Source of the DNA: JBBSOK01 sp965219125
GTDB lineage: Bacteria; Bacteroidota; Bacteroidia; Flavobacteriales; Flavobacteriaceae
Assembly (NCBI GenBank): GCA_965219125.1
Contig: CBDCMO010000002.1
Location: 1,054,001 to 1,118,000 of the forward strand
Direction: 5' to 3'
Length of the DNA stretch: 64,000 nucleotides
A program made the position numbers and the translations under genes. Shown piece by piece: positions 35,803 through 48,474 of this stretch (its first letter is position 1; the number at the start of each line of letters is the position of its first letter). The notes under the pieces were generated by a model, which was given only the letters and a program-made list of their open reading frames with translations, searched no databases and was not told the origin of the DNA.

Positions 35803-36618
35803 ATGAGTTTTAATAAAATAACCGAAAGCGATTCTAACTACAACAATTTAGAAAAAATGACAGTTTCTGAATTACTTTCGAATATAAATAATGAAGACAA
35901 AACCGTTGCCTTTGCTGTTGAAAAAGCGTTGCCAAAAATTGAAAAACTTACCGAAAAAATAGTTGAAAAATTAAAAACTGGCGGCAGATTATTTTACATC
36001 GGCGCAGGAACTAGCGGTAGATTGGGCGTTGTTGATGCAAGCGAATGTCCACCAACATTCGGCGTTTCGCACGATTTGGTAGTTGGTTTAATAGCTGGTG
36101 GCGATGAAGCAATCAGAAAAGCGGTAGAGTTTGCCGAAGATTCTGAAAATCAAGGTTGGAAAGATTTACAAGTGCATAAAATTTCAGAAAAAGATGTCGT
36201 AATTGGCATTGCAGCTTCTGGTACCACACCATATGTAATTGGCGCGCTAAAAAAGTGTATCGAAAAAAATATTCTTACAGGTTGTATAACGTGCAATGAA
36301 GGAAGCCCGTTGGCGTTAACGGCAAAATTTCCAATCGTTGTTATTGTAGGTCCAGAATTTGTAACCGGAAGTTCACGAATGAAAGCTGGTACCGCCCAAA
36401 AATTAGTGCTGAATATGATTTCAACTACGACGATGATCCAACTTGGAAAAGTGAAAGGCAATAAAATGGTTGATATGCAATTAAGCAATAATAAGCTCGT
36501 TGGGCGCGGTATAAATATGATTATGAATGAATTAAACATTTCAGAAAAAGAAGCTTCGGAATTGTTAGAAAAATATAAAAATGTACGCGAAGCTATAGAT
36601 AATTTTAAAAATGGGTAG
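35803..36618 (+). CDS. murQ: N-acetylmuramic acid 6-phosphate etherase
   Basis: MurQ removes the lactyl ether from MurNAc 6-phosphate in peptidoglycan recycling. The 271-residue SIS-domain protein shows GAGTSGRLGVVDASECPPTFG near 67-87, GGDEAIRKAVEFAED and TGSSRMKAGTAQKLVLNMIST, the etherase signatures. It follows the DUF4249 gene by 22 nt and overlaps the next small gene by 8 nt. No murP or anmK is nearby, so the source of the substrate is unclear. Confidence 0.95.
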   Translation: MSFNKITESDSNYNNLEKMTVSELLSNINNEDKTVAFAVEKALPKIEKLTEKIVEKLKTGGRLFYIGAGTSGRLGVVDASECPPTFGVSHDLVVGLIAGGDEAIRKAVEFAEDSENQGWKDLQVHKISEKDVVIGIAASGTTPYVIGALKKCIEKNILTGCITCNEGSPLALTAKFPIVVIVGPEFVTGSSRMKAGTAQKLVLNMISTTTMIQLGKVKGNKMVDMQLSNNKLVGRGINMIMNELNISEKEASELLEKYKNVREAIDNFKNG

Positions 36619-36835
36619 AGAGCATACAGATTTAGATATGTTGAAGAAAGGCTTAAAGCGTCTACTTTTCGCTTTACCATTACTGGTTTCAACAACCTAC
36701 ATTTTTACTTTCACATTTTTAAATAAAGAAGTTCTGCCCCTTTGGGTTGGTCTTATTTTCGGAATTGCACTAATGACTGTCACAATTTGGCTGCTGTTTA
36801 AAGGAATTGGCTTGGTTTTGAAGTCTATTTTTTAA
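36611..36835 (+). CDS. DUF6095 family small membrane protein
   Basis: The 74-residue product has two predicted membrane helices (about 18-36 and 42-66) and matches a small flavobacterial family often found after murQ. The ATG lies within the last codons of murQ, so translation is coupled. No function is known. Confidence 0.75.
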   Translation: MGREHTDLDMLKKGLKRLLFALPLLVSTTYIFTFTFLNKEVLPLWVGLIFGIALMTVTIWLLFKGIGLVLKSIF

Positions 36836-36841
36836 ATGAAT

Positions 36842-36872
36842 AAAAAAGACCACCTCGAAAGATGGTCTTCTA
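36842..36872. terminator. Bidirectional terminator between convergent genes
   Basis: AAGACCA (36846-36852) pairs with TGGTCTT (36863-36869), with an A-run on the left and T-rich DNA on the right. It can serve both the murQ-DUF6095 transcript and the opposite T9SS cargo gene. Confidence 0.75.
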
Positions 36873-36889
36873 ATTTATAAATTTAAAAA

Positions 36890-38233
36890 TTATTGCTTTA
36901 TAATCCTAACTGTATTGATTATTCCATCAGTATTAACTTTCACCAAATAAGTTCCATTTGTTAATGTTGAAAGATCTAAAGTTACTTCAGCAGATTGTGT
37001 TCTTTTACTGTAAACCGTTTGTCCTAACATATTAGTAACCGAAATTTCAGAAATTATTTCAGAATTAGTAATTGTAAAAATTCCAGAAGTTGGGTTTGGA
37101 TAGAATTTAAAATTAGCATTATTAAAATCACCAATTCCTAAAGTAACCGTAACTGTTACGGCAAATGGTTCACTTAGGCATTCATCAACTATACTCACTG
37201 CGTAATAAGTTGTACCGTTTTCTAACAATGTTGTTAAAGGCAATGGGTTCGTATTATTCATTGCATCAACTTCAGTTGCAAACCAAAAAACATCTGTAGG
37301 GTCCACAACTATATCAGCTAACGTAGCACCATCTACAAAAGTTTGTGCTGTATCACCTGTTGGAGTTGGAGGGGTTACACATTCGCCAAGGTTTAATCTG
37401 CCAAAAAACTGTGCAGAGCCACCACCCATATCTGTTGCTGTTCCAGTAACTGGATCTAATATACCAAATCCAGCTCCACTGGAATAAAGTATATTACCAT
37501 TACCAAGTTTGGCGACGCCTCTCAGGCTCCCAAGACTAAAATAATTAACAATAGAACCATCGGTTTCTGAAAAACGATAAATTCCGTTGCCATTACCATT
37601 ATTAATACTGCTAAAAACCGCAGCCAAAATCGTTCCGGAATCCTCTCTTTCTATTTGCTGTACAAAACTTACAACACCTGATTCTACAATATTGCCGATA
37701 AAAGCACCACTGTAATCGCGTCGTTCAATATTATTGGAAGAACTGTATGAAATATAAACTTCGCCATCTCCGTTATCAATAACATCAAAAGGCGAATCTG
37801 ATTCTGGAGCTAAACTGATATAACCTAAGTTTGTACCGGCAAAATCAAACCGCGCAATAGAATTTGCCGTGGCACCATTATTACTTCCTGAATTACATAC
37901 CCAAACTTCAGTTTGGTTAACAATACTTAAACCACGAATATTATCTAAACCAGTTTCTATTGAAGATATTAAAACACCTTGTAAATCATATCTTTCAATT
38001 TTATCATCCAATTGATAGGTTATCCAAATTTCATCTTCCACTTGTATAAGTGCTTTGGGTGTTCCTGAATTTAACGCGATAAATGAAGATTCTATAATAT
38101 CTCCGTTGTCTGTATCCAACAATAATAAGTTGCCATCTTGGATAAGGCCTATACGCTCTTGCGATGTCATTGAAAATGCACAAAGCATTAAAACAAGGGC
38201 CAAAAGATTTTTAATTAAAGTAATTTTTTTCAT
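36890..38233 (-). CDS. Secreted beta-propeller-like protein with T9SS type A sorting domain
   Basis: The 447-residue product has a signal peptide (about 1-24, ending SMTSQ), a repeat region resembling a beta-propeller with recurring I.RFD.../...VYISYSS strands (about 25-280), an Ig-like domain (about 290-370, ending AVTVTVTLG) and a T9SS type A tail from FYPNPTSGIFTI to VRIIKQ. It is predicted to be exported through PorV-type type IX secretion. No enzymatic motif was recognised. Confidence 0.8.
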   Translation of the reverse strand: MKKITLIKNLLALVLMLCAFSMTSQERIGLIQDGNLLLLDTDNGDIIESSFIALNSGTPKALIQVEDEIWITYQLDDKIERYDLQGVLISSIETGLDNIRGLSIVNQTEVWVCNSGSNNGATANSIARFDFAGTNLGYISLAPESDSPFDVIDNGDGEVYISYSSSNNIERRDYSGAFIGNIVESGVVSFVQQIEREDSGTILAAVFSSINNGNGNGIYRFSETDGSIVNYFSLGSLRGVAKLGNGNILYSSGAGFGILDPVTGTATDMGGGSAQFFGRLNLGECVTPPTPTGDTAQTFVDGATLADIVVDPTDVFWFATEVDAMNNTNPLPLTTLLENGTTYYAVSIVDECLSEPFAVTVTVTLGIGDFNNANFKFYPNPTSGIFTITNSEIISEISVTNMLGQTVYSKRTQSAEVTLDLSTLTNGTYLVKVNTDGIINTVRIIKQ

Positions 38234-38580
38234 AATAAGTTTATTTTATGAAGGTTAAGATAATAAATATTAGAGTATCACGCAAATACTATGTTAATAA
38301 AGAAATTTAAAAGTATGTTATAAGTTCTTTAAAGATAATTGAAAATATAAAAATTACTATTTCAAAGAGGTTTTAAAATTAAAGTTTTAACAATAAATAG
38401 ATATTATTTTAGGCTCTCTTTTTAATTTAGGCTAAATAATTAATTTCAAAATTAAAAATCATTTTTCTAAGGGAAAAATCTTATCCAACTGAACTATTAA
38501 ACAAGACTATTAAATTTTAAGGAAGTATAATATAATAGATCCATTAGAAATTTTACAATGCCTTACTTCCTTTTCGGGCA
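38234..38580. other. AT-rich intergenic region
   Basis: I see no gene. The only structure is a 9-bp inverted repeat, AAGGAAGTA at 38519-38527 against TACTTCCTT at 38564-38572, with a 36-nt loop. A clear promoter for the T9SS gene was not found. Confidence 0.5.
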
Positions 38581-38581
38581 T

Positions 38582-38617
38582 AAAAAAAGACCCGATCAAA
38601 TAAATGATTGGGTCTTT
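38582..38617 (-). terminator. Terminator of the rRNA operon
   Basis: On the minus strand a 13-bp stem (GGGTCTTT at 38610-38617 with AAAGACCC at 38586-38593, extended by TGAT/ATCA) is followed by a run of T. It lies immediately after 5S rRNA. Confidence 0.9.
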
Positions 38618-38620
38618 AAA

Positions 38621-38729
38621 GGAAGGCGGCGACCTACTCTCCCACGAGTGCAGTACCATCGGCGCAAACGGGCTTAACTTCTCTGTTCGGAATGGTAAGA
38701 GGTGAGCCCCGTCGCTATAACCACCTTGG
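38621..38729 (-). rRNA. rrf: 5S ribosomal RNA
   Basis: The minus strand carries the typical 5S sequence, with CCATTCCGAACAGAGAAG and the terminal GGTGG/CCGCC pairing. Ends are estimated from the terminal stem, to within a few bases. Two hairpins (about 38742-38762 and 38775-38790) lie in the 23S-5S spacer and may be processing sites. Confidence 0.93.
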
Positions 38730-38888
38730 TTATGTGACAAGACCATCTTCTGGAAGATGGTTTCTGTGTCATCCCGCAACGCTGTGCGGGAAAATATCGT
38801 GACATATCGGAAAATAATGAATATGTGGAAAGCATAAATCTTGTCTTTACTTATAAAAGAGTGTGCCCCCTCCCGGTTGCCCGGGAGG

Positions 38889-41722
<2,834 letters not shown>

Positions 41723-41910
41723 CTTATTGTACTTTTTGCTCTTTTAATGAGTTGATTCAAAAATTTGCGTACACGGTAAACCGCATACGACTTGTTACTT
41801 TTCTCGTATTCTTTATTTCCAATATGTCAATGAACTGTCTGGATCTCCCCTGTCTTCACCGCAAGCATTATGAAATAGCTCTTTGGTACTCGGACAGTGG
41901 ATTATATCCG

Positions 41911-41988
<78 letters not shown>

Positions 41989-42000
41989 TTTTTTGAAATC

Positions 42001-42034
42001 CAGAATGATGAATTCAGAATTACGAATAATGAAG
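42001..42034. repeat. Copy of the GAATTCAGAATT-type simple repeat in the rRNA spacer
   Basis: A degenerate array of GAATTCAGAATTACGAATAATGA-like words sits between the two spacer tRNAs, close to tRNA-Ala. It belongs to the same dispersed family as 10073-10105, 20283-20305, 47957-47990, 59352-59384 and 59448-59483. Confidence 0.5.
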
Positions 42035-42167
42035 TAATCTTGCTTCAACTTCTAAAATTTCCTTTCAATATGTATGAATGAACTTATATTTCCGAGGAAA
42101 TATGTTTTTTTTTGCAACCGGGTATCAACTGGTTACGGCTTACTGCATTGCTGCGTACTTTTTTAAA

Positions 42168-42244
42168 TGGTAGTCCCAGGCAGACTCGAACTGCCGACCT
42201 CTACATTATCAGTGTAGCGCTCTAACCAGCTGAGCTATGGGACT
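42168..42244 (-). tRNA. tRNA-Ile (anticodon GAU)
   Basis: The complement gives acceptor AGTCCCA/TGGGACT, D-arm AGCTCAGCTGG, anticodon loop CTGATAA (anticodon GAT) and T-arm AGTTCGAGTCT, with encoded CCA. It is the usual first spacer tRNA after 16S. Confidence 0.97.
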
Positions 42245-42441
42245 CTGTGACAAGTCTCCAATGTTTCAGTGTTCAGCAATCAGTTTTGATATACCGAAGA
42301 CTTGACCTGTTGACCATAATATTATAAAATTGACAGCTAAACCAAGCAAGGTCACGCATCGTTCTAAAGATGATGGGAAAATTGCTCTGTTCAATTAAAG
42401 TAGTCGCCTTTCTCGGCCCATCTTGCGATAGACTGTCTCTA

Positions 42442-43958
<1,517 letters not shown>

Positions 43959-44185
43959 GTATAATCTTAAATAATATAATTTAGCGACCATACTCTAAAA
44001 AGAAATTCCCCCTCATCATTCCTTAAAAATCTCAGGTAATCTTACTTAGTTTAGTTTCTCTGTAAATACAAAACCGTTTCCAGTTTCATATATACGCTGT
44101 CAATTTCAATATCTCAATGAACTTATTTGTCTTTGTTTCGCTTTTCAAATTCGTGTTTTGTAGTCACTCATTCTGTAAGCGGGTG

Positions 44186-44215
44186 CAAATGTAAGACTCT
44201 TTTTTTAATCTGCAA
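44186..44215 (-). promoter_or_regulatory. rRNA promoter P1 (gene-proximal)
   Basis: The minus strand reads TTG (44213-44215), 19 nt, then TACATTTG (44186-44193) followed by CACCCGCTTA. Spacing and boxes fit the Bacteroidota consensus. It lies about 225 nt before the 16S 5' end. Confidence 0.85.
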
Positions 44216-44300
44216 TACTTTTTAAAAAATATTTCAAAAAAAATTAAGAGCTTCAATTCTGCTTTCCAAAACAGTAAATATCTGTTGTTTTAAGCGGGTG

Positions 44301-44331
44301 CAAATATAGATTGCTTTTTCAATTAGGCAAA
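44301..44331 (-). promoter_or_regulatory. rRNA promoter P2 (distal)
   Basis: The minus strand reads TTTG (44328-44331), 19 nt, then TATATTTG (44301-44308), again followed by CACCCGCTTA. It repeats the P1 arrangement about 115 nt further upstream. Confidence 0.85.
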
Positions 44332-44810
44332 CATATTTTATCCTTTTTTTTAAATAATTTTTATCTCTTCATATAAGTTATTGAAAGGATTGCAATTACA
44401 TCTAAAATTAATATTTATATTATTTTACCTTAAAATATAACTTCGCTAAAGTGAGAACATAATATTCTTTAAAATTGGTGCAATTGAGCGTTGGTTATTT
44501 TAATGATGTGCACTAATGAACCAACAATTCCTTTACGGTTAAAAGCTTTAATAAGGAAATTATTCTCATAAGCTGTACCGTGATTGAATATTAATTTTAA
44601 TCTTAAAATATAGTATTAATCCACAATGCATAAAAAATCCATATACTGCAAATCCTAATAAGATATAATTATATTTCTAATTTTTAATGAAATGCAATTA
44701 AAACTGAAGCTTTATATTATTGGTATAAATTAATTGTAGTGTTGTAATAGAAGAAATATGAGTCTTTGAATTTAATTGCACAAAGATAAAATATGAACTC
44801 AAAATTATAG
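44332..44810. other. AT-rich non-coding region upstream of the rRNA promoters
   Basis: No open reading frame or RNA gene is evident. A TATCTTTG on the minus strand at 44781-44788 matches the -7 consensus but lacks a spaced -33 element, so it may be chance. The region may contain upstream activating sequence for rRNA transcription, which I cannot demonstrate. Confidence 0.4.
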
Positions 44811-44932
44811 TGCGTTAGGGATTGAGCCCCCGAAGCATCGGGGTTAGCTCTCCCGATTTTTCATCGGGAAGCGATTGGTGAAAGCCAAGTGCCTGCCAGT
44901 GCCATTAAGAGCATTGGCTGGCAAACGCCCAG
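44811..44932. repeat. GC-rich hairpin cluster upstream of thrS
   Basis: Three stems lie in a row: CCCCGA/TCGGGG (about 44827-44843), TCCCGA/TCGGGA (about 44850-44869) and TGCCA...TGGCA with GCCAGTGC/GCATTGGC (about 44892-44922). GC content is well above the flanks. It resembles a dispersed Bacteroidota intergenic repeat beginning GTTAGGGATTGA. Any regulatory role toward thrS is speculative because the thrS promoter lies downstream of it. Confidence 0.55.
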
Positions 44933-44991
44933 ATAAATATTAAAAAACCCAAAAATAGAAATTAAATGGGTGCGAACAGTATGCAACAATA

Positions 44992-45022
44992 TTGTGAAAC
45001 GTTAAAACCCGTTGTATCTTTG
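44992..45022 (+). promoter_or_regulatory. Promoter of the thrS-infC-rpmI-rplT cluster
   Basis: TTG at 44992-44994 and TATCTTTG at 45015-45022 are 20 nt apart. The box is followed by CACCC, the same continuation as at rplS and both rRNA promoters. The leader before the thrS ATG would be only about 12-15 nt. Confidence 0.85.
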
Positions 45023-45041
45023 CACCCTAAAATTTTATAGT

Positions 45042-46988
45042 ATGATAGCCATTACTCTACCAGATGGAAGTTTAAAGCATTTTGATGCTGGTATTACACC
45101 TTTAGATGTAGCAAAAAGCATTAGTGAAGGTTTGGCAAGAAACGTGATTTCTGCTTCCTTTAATGATACTGTGGTTGAGACCACTACTCCACTTACCCAA
45201 GATGGAAGTTTGGTTTTATATACGTGGAATGATACTGCTGGAAAGAAAGCTTTTTGGCATAGTTCGGCACATATTCTCGCACAAGCTTTGCAAGAGTTAT
45301 ATCCAGGAATTAAATTAACGATTGGTCCTGCAATAGATAATGGATTTTATTACGATGTAGATTTCGGCGATAAAACAATCGTCGAGAAAGATTTAAAAAG
45401 CGTTGAAGATAAAATGTTAGAGATTGCAAGAGGCAAGCACGAATTTTCCATAAGAGAATCTTCAAAGGCCGATGCATTAGATTATTACAAAAAACAGAAC
45501 AACGAATACAAGGTAGAACTTATAGAAAATCTTGAAGACGGTACAATTACCTTCTGTGATCACGATACGTTTACAGATTTATGTCGGGGCGGCCATATAC
45601 CGAATACAGGAATTGTAAAGGCCGTTAAATTAATGAGTATTGCCGGAGCTTATTGGCGTGGTGATGAAAAAAACAAGCAGCTAACCCGTATTTACGGTAT
45701 TAGTTTTCCAAAACAAAAAGATCTTACCGAATACTTAGAATTACTTGAAGAAGCAAAAAAACGCGACCATAGAAAATTAGGAAAAGAACTTGAACTGTTT
45801 ACTTTTTCTGAAAAAGTTGGACAAGGTCTGCCTTTATGGCTTCCAAAAGGTGCTGCTCTAAGAGAACGTTTAGAAAATTTCTTGAAAAAAGCGCAGAAAA
45901 AAGCGGGTTATGAAATGGTCATTACGCCGCATATCGGCCAAAAAGAACTTTATGTTACTTCTGGGCACTTCGCAAAATATGGAGCAGATAGTTTTCAACC
46001 CATAAAAACCCCGAAGGAAGGTGAAGAGTTTATGCTAAAACCTATGAACTGCCCGCATCACTGTGAAATATATAACAGCAAACCATGGTCCTATAAAGAT
46101 TTACCGAAACGTTTTGCTGAATTTGGCACAGTTTATAGGTATGAACAAAGTGGTGAACTTCACGGTTTAACACGTGTTAGAGGTTTTACGCAAGATGATG
46201 CACATATATTTTGCACGCCTGACCAATTAGATCAGGAGTTTAAAAAAGTGATCGATCTTGTACTTTATGTCTTCGGTTCTTTAGGATTTGAAAATTTTTA
46301 CACGCAAGTTTCAGTTCGTGATAAAAGCAAACCTGAAAAATATATTGGTAGTCTTGAAAATTGGGATAGAGCTGAAAAAGCAATCATTAGCGCTGCGGAA
46401 GACAAAAATCTTAATTATGATATTGTTGAAGGAGAAGCTGCTTTTTACGGCCCTAAACTTGATTTTATGGTGAAGGATGCACTTGGCAGAAGCTGGCAAT
46501 TGGGAACAATTCAGGTAGATTATAATTTGCCCGAACGTTTCGAATTGCAATATAAAGGCAGTGATAATGAAATACATAAACCCGTAATGATACACCGCGC
46601 ACCTTTTGGAAGTATGGAGCGATTTATTGCTATTCTTCTAGAACATACCGGCGGAAACTTTCCGCTTTGGTTAATGCCTGAACAAGTAAGCATCCTTTGT
46701 TTAAGCGAAAAATATGAAAATTATGCACAAAAAGTTTTAGATGTGCTTGAAAATAACGAAATTCGCGCCCTTGTTGACATTAGAAACGAGACTATTGGGA
46801 AGAAAATACGTGAGGCAGAAATGAATAAAATGCCTTATATGTTAATAGTTGGGGAGCAAGAAGAGATTGATGGTACGGTTTCTGTAAGGAAGCACGGTGG
46901 TAGCGATCTTGGTGTAATGACGCCAAAAGCTTTCAGCGATCTTATAAATGATGAGATTAAAAAGAACACAATTGAATTTAAAGTTTAA
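45042..46988 (+). CDS. thrS: Threonine-tRNA ligase
   Basis: ThrRS charges tRNA-Thr. The 648-residue product has the N-terminal TGS domain (about 1-62), the editing domain with SSAHILAQAL and CRGGHIPNTG, the class II catalytic core with MNCPHHCEIY, RVRGFTQDDAHIF and the MIHRAPFGSMERF zinc and motif 3 region, and the anticodon-binding domain (about 545-648). The ATG at 45042 is chosen because the longer open frame from 45012 would begin inside the promoter. It leads the operon with infC, rpmI and rplT. Confidence 0.97.
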   Translation: MIAITLPDGSLKHFDAGITPLDVAKSISEGLARNVISASFNDTVVETTTPLTQDGSLVLYTWNDTAGKKAFWHSSAHILAQALQELYPGIKLTIGPAIDNGFYYDVDFGDKTIVEKDLKSVEDKMLEIARGKHEFSIRESSKADALDYYKKQNNEYKVELIENLEDGTITFCDHDTFTDLCRGGHIPNTGIVKAVKLMSIAGAYWRGDEKNKQLTRIYGISFPKQKDLTEYLELLEEAKKRDHRKLGKELELFTFSEKVGQGLPLWLPKGAALRERLENFLKKAQKKAGYEMVITPHIGQKELYVTSGHFAKYGADSFQPIKTPKEGEEFMLKPMNCPHHCEIYNSKPWSYKDLPKRFAEFGTVYRYEQSGELHGLTRVRGFTQDDAHIFCTPDQLDQEFKKVIDLVLYVFGSLGFENFYTQVSVRDKSKPEKYIGSLENWDRAEKAIISAAEDKNLNYDIVEGEAAFYGPKLDFMVKDALGRSWQLGTIQVDYNLPERFELQYKGSDNEIHKPVMIHRAPFGSMERFIAILLEHTGGNFPLWLMPEQVSILCLSEKYENYAQKVLDVLENNEIRALVDIRNETIGKKIREAEMNKMPYMLIVGEQEEIDGTVSVRKHGGSDLGVMTPKAFSDLINDEIKKNTIEFKV

Positions 46989-47004
46989 CTAAAATTATAT
47001 AGTC

Positions 47005-47559
47005 ATAGCAATACGTAGAAAAAGAAGTAGAGGTCCGGCAAGGATCATTAAAGAAGACCAACACCGCATTAACGGTAAGATACGGGCCGAAGAGGTGCGT
47101 CTTGTAGGAGATAATGTTGAGATAGGTGTCTATGCTTTAAGAGCAGCGCGCGATTTAGCGACTGAGCAAGAATTAGATCTAGTTGAGATTTCGCCAAATG
47201 CAAATCCGCCAGTTTGTAAAATTATAGACTATAAAAAGTTTGTATATGAGCAGAAAAAGCGCGAAAAAGTACTAAAAGCAAAGGCTTCAAAAGTTACTAT
47301 AAAAGAAATCAGGTTCGGACCGAATACTGATGATCACGATTACGAATTTAAGAAGAAGCACGGTGAAAAATTCTTGCAAGATGGTGCCAAGCTTAAAGCG
47401 TACGTTTTCTTTAAAGGTCGTTCAATTATATACAAGGATCAAGGAGAAATCTTATTGCTTCGTTTGGCGAGAGATCTTGAGGAATTTGGAAAAGTTGAAC
47501 AAATGCCTAAGCTGGAAGGTAAACGTATGATTATGTTTATTACACCGAAAAAGAAGTAA
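47005..47559 (+). CDS. infC: Translation initiation factor IF-3, predicted AUA start codon
   Basis: IF-3 checks start codon and initiator tRNA on the 30S subunit. The product of 184 residues contains RINGKIRAEEVRLVGDN, NPPVCKIIDYKKF, KEIRFGPNTDDHD and KGRSIIY, as expected. The conserved N-terminus (AIRRKRSRGPARIIKEDQHR) is encoded upstream of the first in-frame ATG, and between an in-frame TAA (46992-46994) and this N-terminus there is no ATG, GTG or TTG. The best start is ATA at 47005, giving MAIRRKR. Non-standard infC starts are known in other bacteria and mediate autoregulation. The gap to the thrS stop is 16 nt. Confidence 0.9.
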   Translation: MAIRRKRSRGPARIIKEDQHRINGKIRAEEVRLVGDNVEIGVYALRAARDLATEQELDLVEISPNANPPVCKIIDYKKFVYEQKKREKVLKAKASKVTIKEIRFGPNTDDHDYEFKKKHGEKFLQDGAKLKAYVFFKGRSIIYKDQGEILLLRLARDLEEFGKVEQMPKLEGKRMIMFITPKKK

Positions 47560-47704
47560 ACAGTTTCAGTCGCAGTTTGCAGTGCTTCGACAAGCTCAGC
47601 AACCTTAGATTCGGAAACTTATTAATACTATAGAATTAATTTTTCAAGTTTCATTGAAATTTGAAAATCACAATAAAGCGAAGTAATTAATTAAAATTAA
47701 AAAA

Positions 47705-47902
47705 ATGCCAAAACAAAAAACAAAATCTAGTGCTAAAAAGCGTTTTAAGCTTACAGGTACTGGAAAAATTAAGAGAAAGCACGCTTTTAAAAGTCATATT
47801 TTGACTAAAAAGAGCAAGAAGCGCAAGTTAGCTTTAACCCACGATGGACTCGTGGATCAAGCAGACATGAGCAATGTTAAGCAAATGCTGCGTTTATTGT
47901 AG
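47705..47902 (+). CDS. rpmI: 50S ribosomal protein L35
   Basis: The 65-residue basic protein begins MPKQKTKSSAKKRFKLTGTGKIKR and contains AFKSHILTKKSKKRKLAL, the L35 pattern. It is 145 nt after infC and 119 nt before rplT, in the conserved order infC-rpmI-rplT. The infC-rpmI spacer contains low-complexity repeat words (GTCGCAGTTTGCAGT, CTTCGACAAGCTCAGC) and I see no obvious leader structure. Confidence 0.96.
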   Translation: MPKQKTKSSAKKRFKLTGTGKIKRKHAFKSHILTKKSKKRKLALTHDGLVDQADMSNVKQMLRLL

Positions 47903-47956
47903 TAATGCCTAAACGGTTAAAACAAATTATTTAAACCCTGGAGCAGCGCATCAAAA

Positions 47957-47990
47957 GAATTCAGAATTCAGAATTCAAAATTCAGAATTA
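47957..47990. repeat. GAATTCAGAATT-type simple repeat between rpmI and rplT
   Basis: An array of AATTCAGAATTC words fills the middle of the spacer within an essential ribosomal protein operon. A 25-nt part is identical to the copy inside prmC (10073-10105, opposite strand). Confidence 0.8.
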
Positions 47991-48021
47991 AAGAATCGCC
48001 TGCTACAAAAATCTAAAAATT

Positions 48022-48366
48022 ATGCCAAGATCAGTAAATTCAGTTGCTAAAAGAGCCCGAAGAAAAAAGGTGATGAAGCAAGCCAAAGGATTCTTTGGAA
48101 GACGTAAAAATGTATGGACAGTTGCAAAAAATGCCGTAGATAAAGCAATGCTTTACTCTTACAGAGACCGTCGTGCAAAAAAGAGAACATTTAGAGCCTT
48201 GTGGATTACCCGTATAAATGCGGGCGCAAGACAACACGGCATGTCCTACTCTCAATTTATGGGCGCGCTTAAAGGAAAAGAAATTGGATTAAACCGTAAG
48301 GTTTTAGCAGATTTAGCAATGAATCATCCAGACGCCTTTGCCGCAATCGTAAACCAAGTAAAGTAA
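48022..48366 (+). CDS. rplT: 50S ribosomal protein L20
   Basis: The 114-residue product begins MPRSVNSVAKRARRKKVMKQAKGFFGRRKN and contains RAKKRTFRALWITRINAGAR and SQFMGALK, the L20 signatures. L20 is an early assembly protein of the 50S subunit and in several bacteria represses its own operon. A strong terminator follows, closing the thrS cluster. Confidence 0.97.
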   Translation: MPRSVNSVAKRARRKKVMKQAKGFFGRRKNVWTVAKNAVDKAMLYSYRDRRAKKRTFRALWITRINAGARQHGMSYSQFMGALKGKEIGLNRKVLADLAMNHPDAFAAIVNQVK

Positions 48367-48392
48367 GACAATAACCTATTTATTTCGCTTAG

Positions 48393-48428
48393 AACGCCTT
48401 CAATTTATTTTGAAGGCGTTTTTTTATT
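48393..48428 (+). terminator. Rho-independent terminator after rplT
   Basis: AACGCCTTCAA (48393-48403) pairs with TTGAAGGCGTT (48410-48420) and is followed by a run of seven or more T. Confidence 0.92.
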
Positions 48429-48474
48429 CCCTAATTAATGTATGTTATACCTATATTCGTGCAAATAATCTTTT

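Noticed and set aside
44781..44788. Third rRNA promoter (TATCTTTG on the minus strand)
   Set aside because: No TTG at the right spacing and it lies about 800 nt before 16S; probably a chance match.
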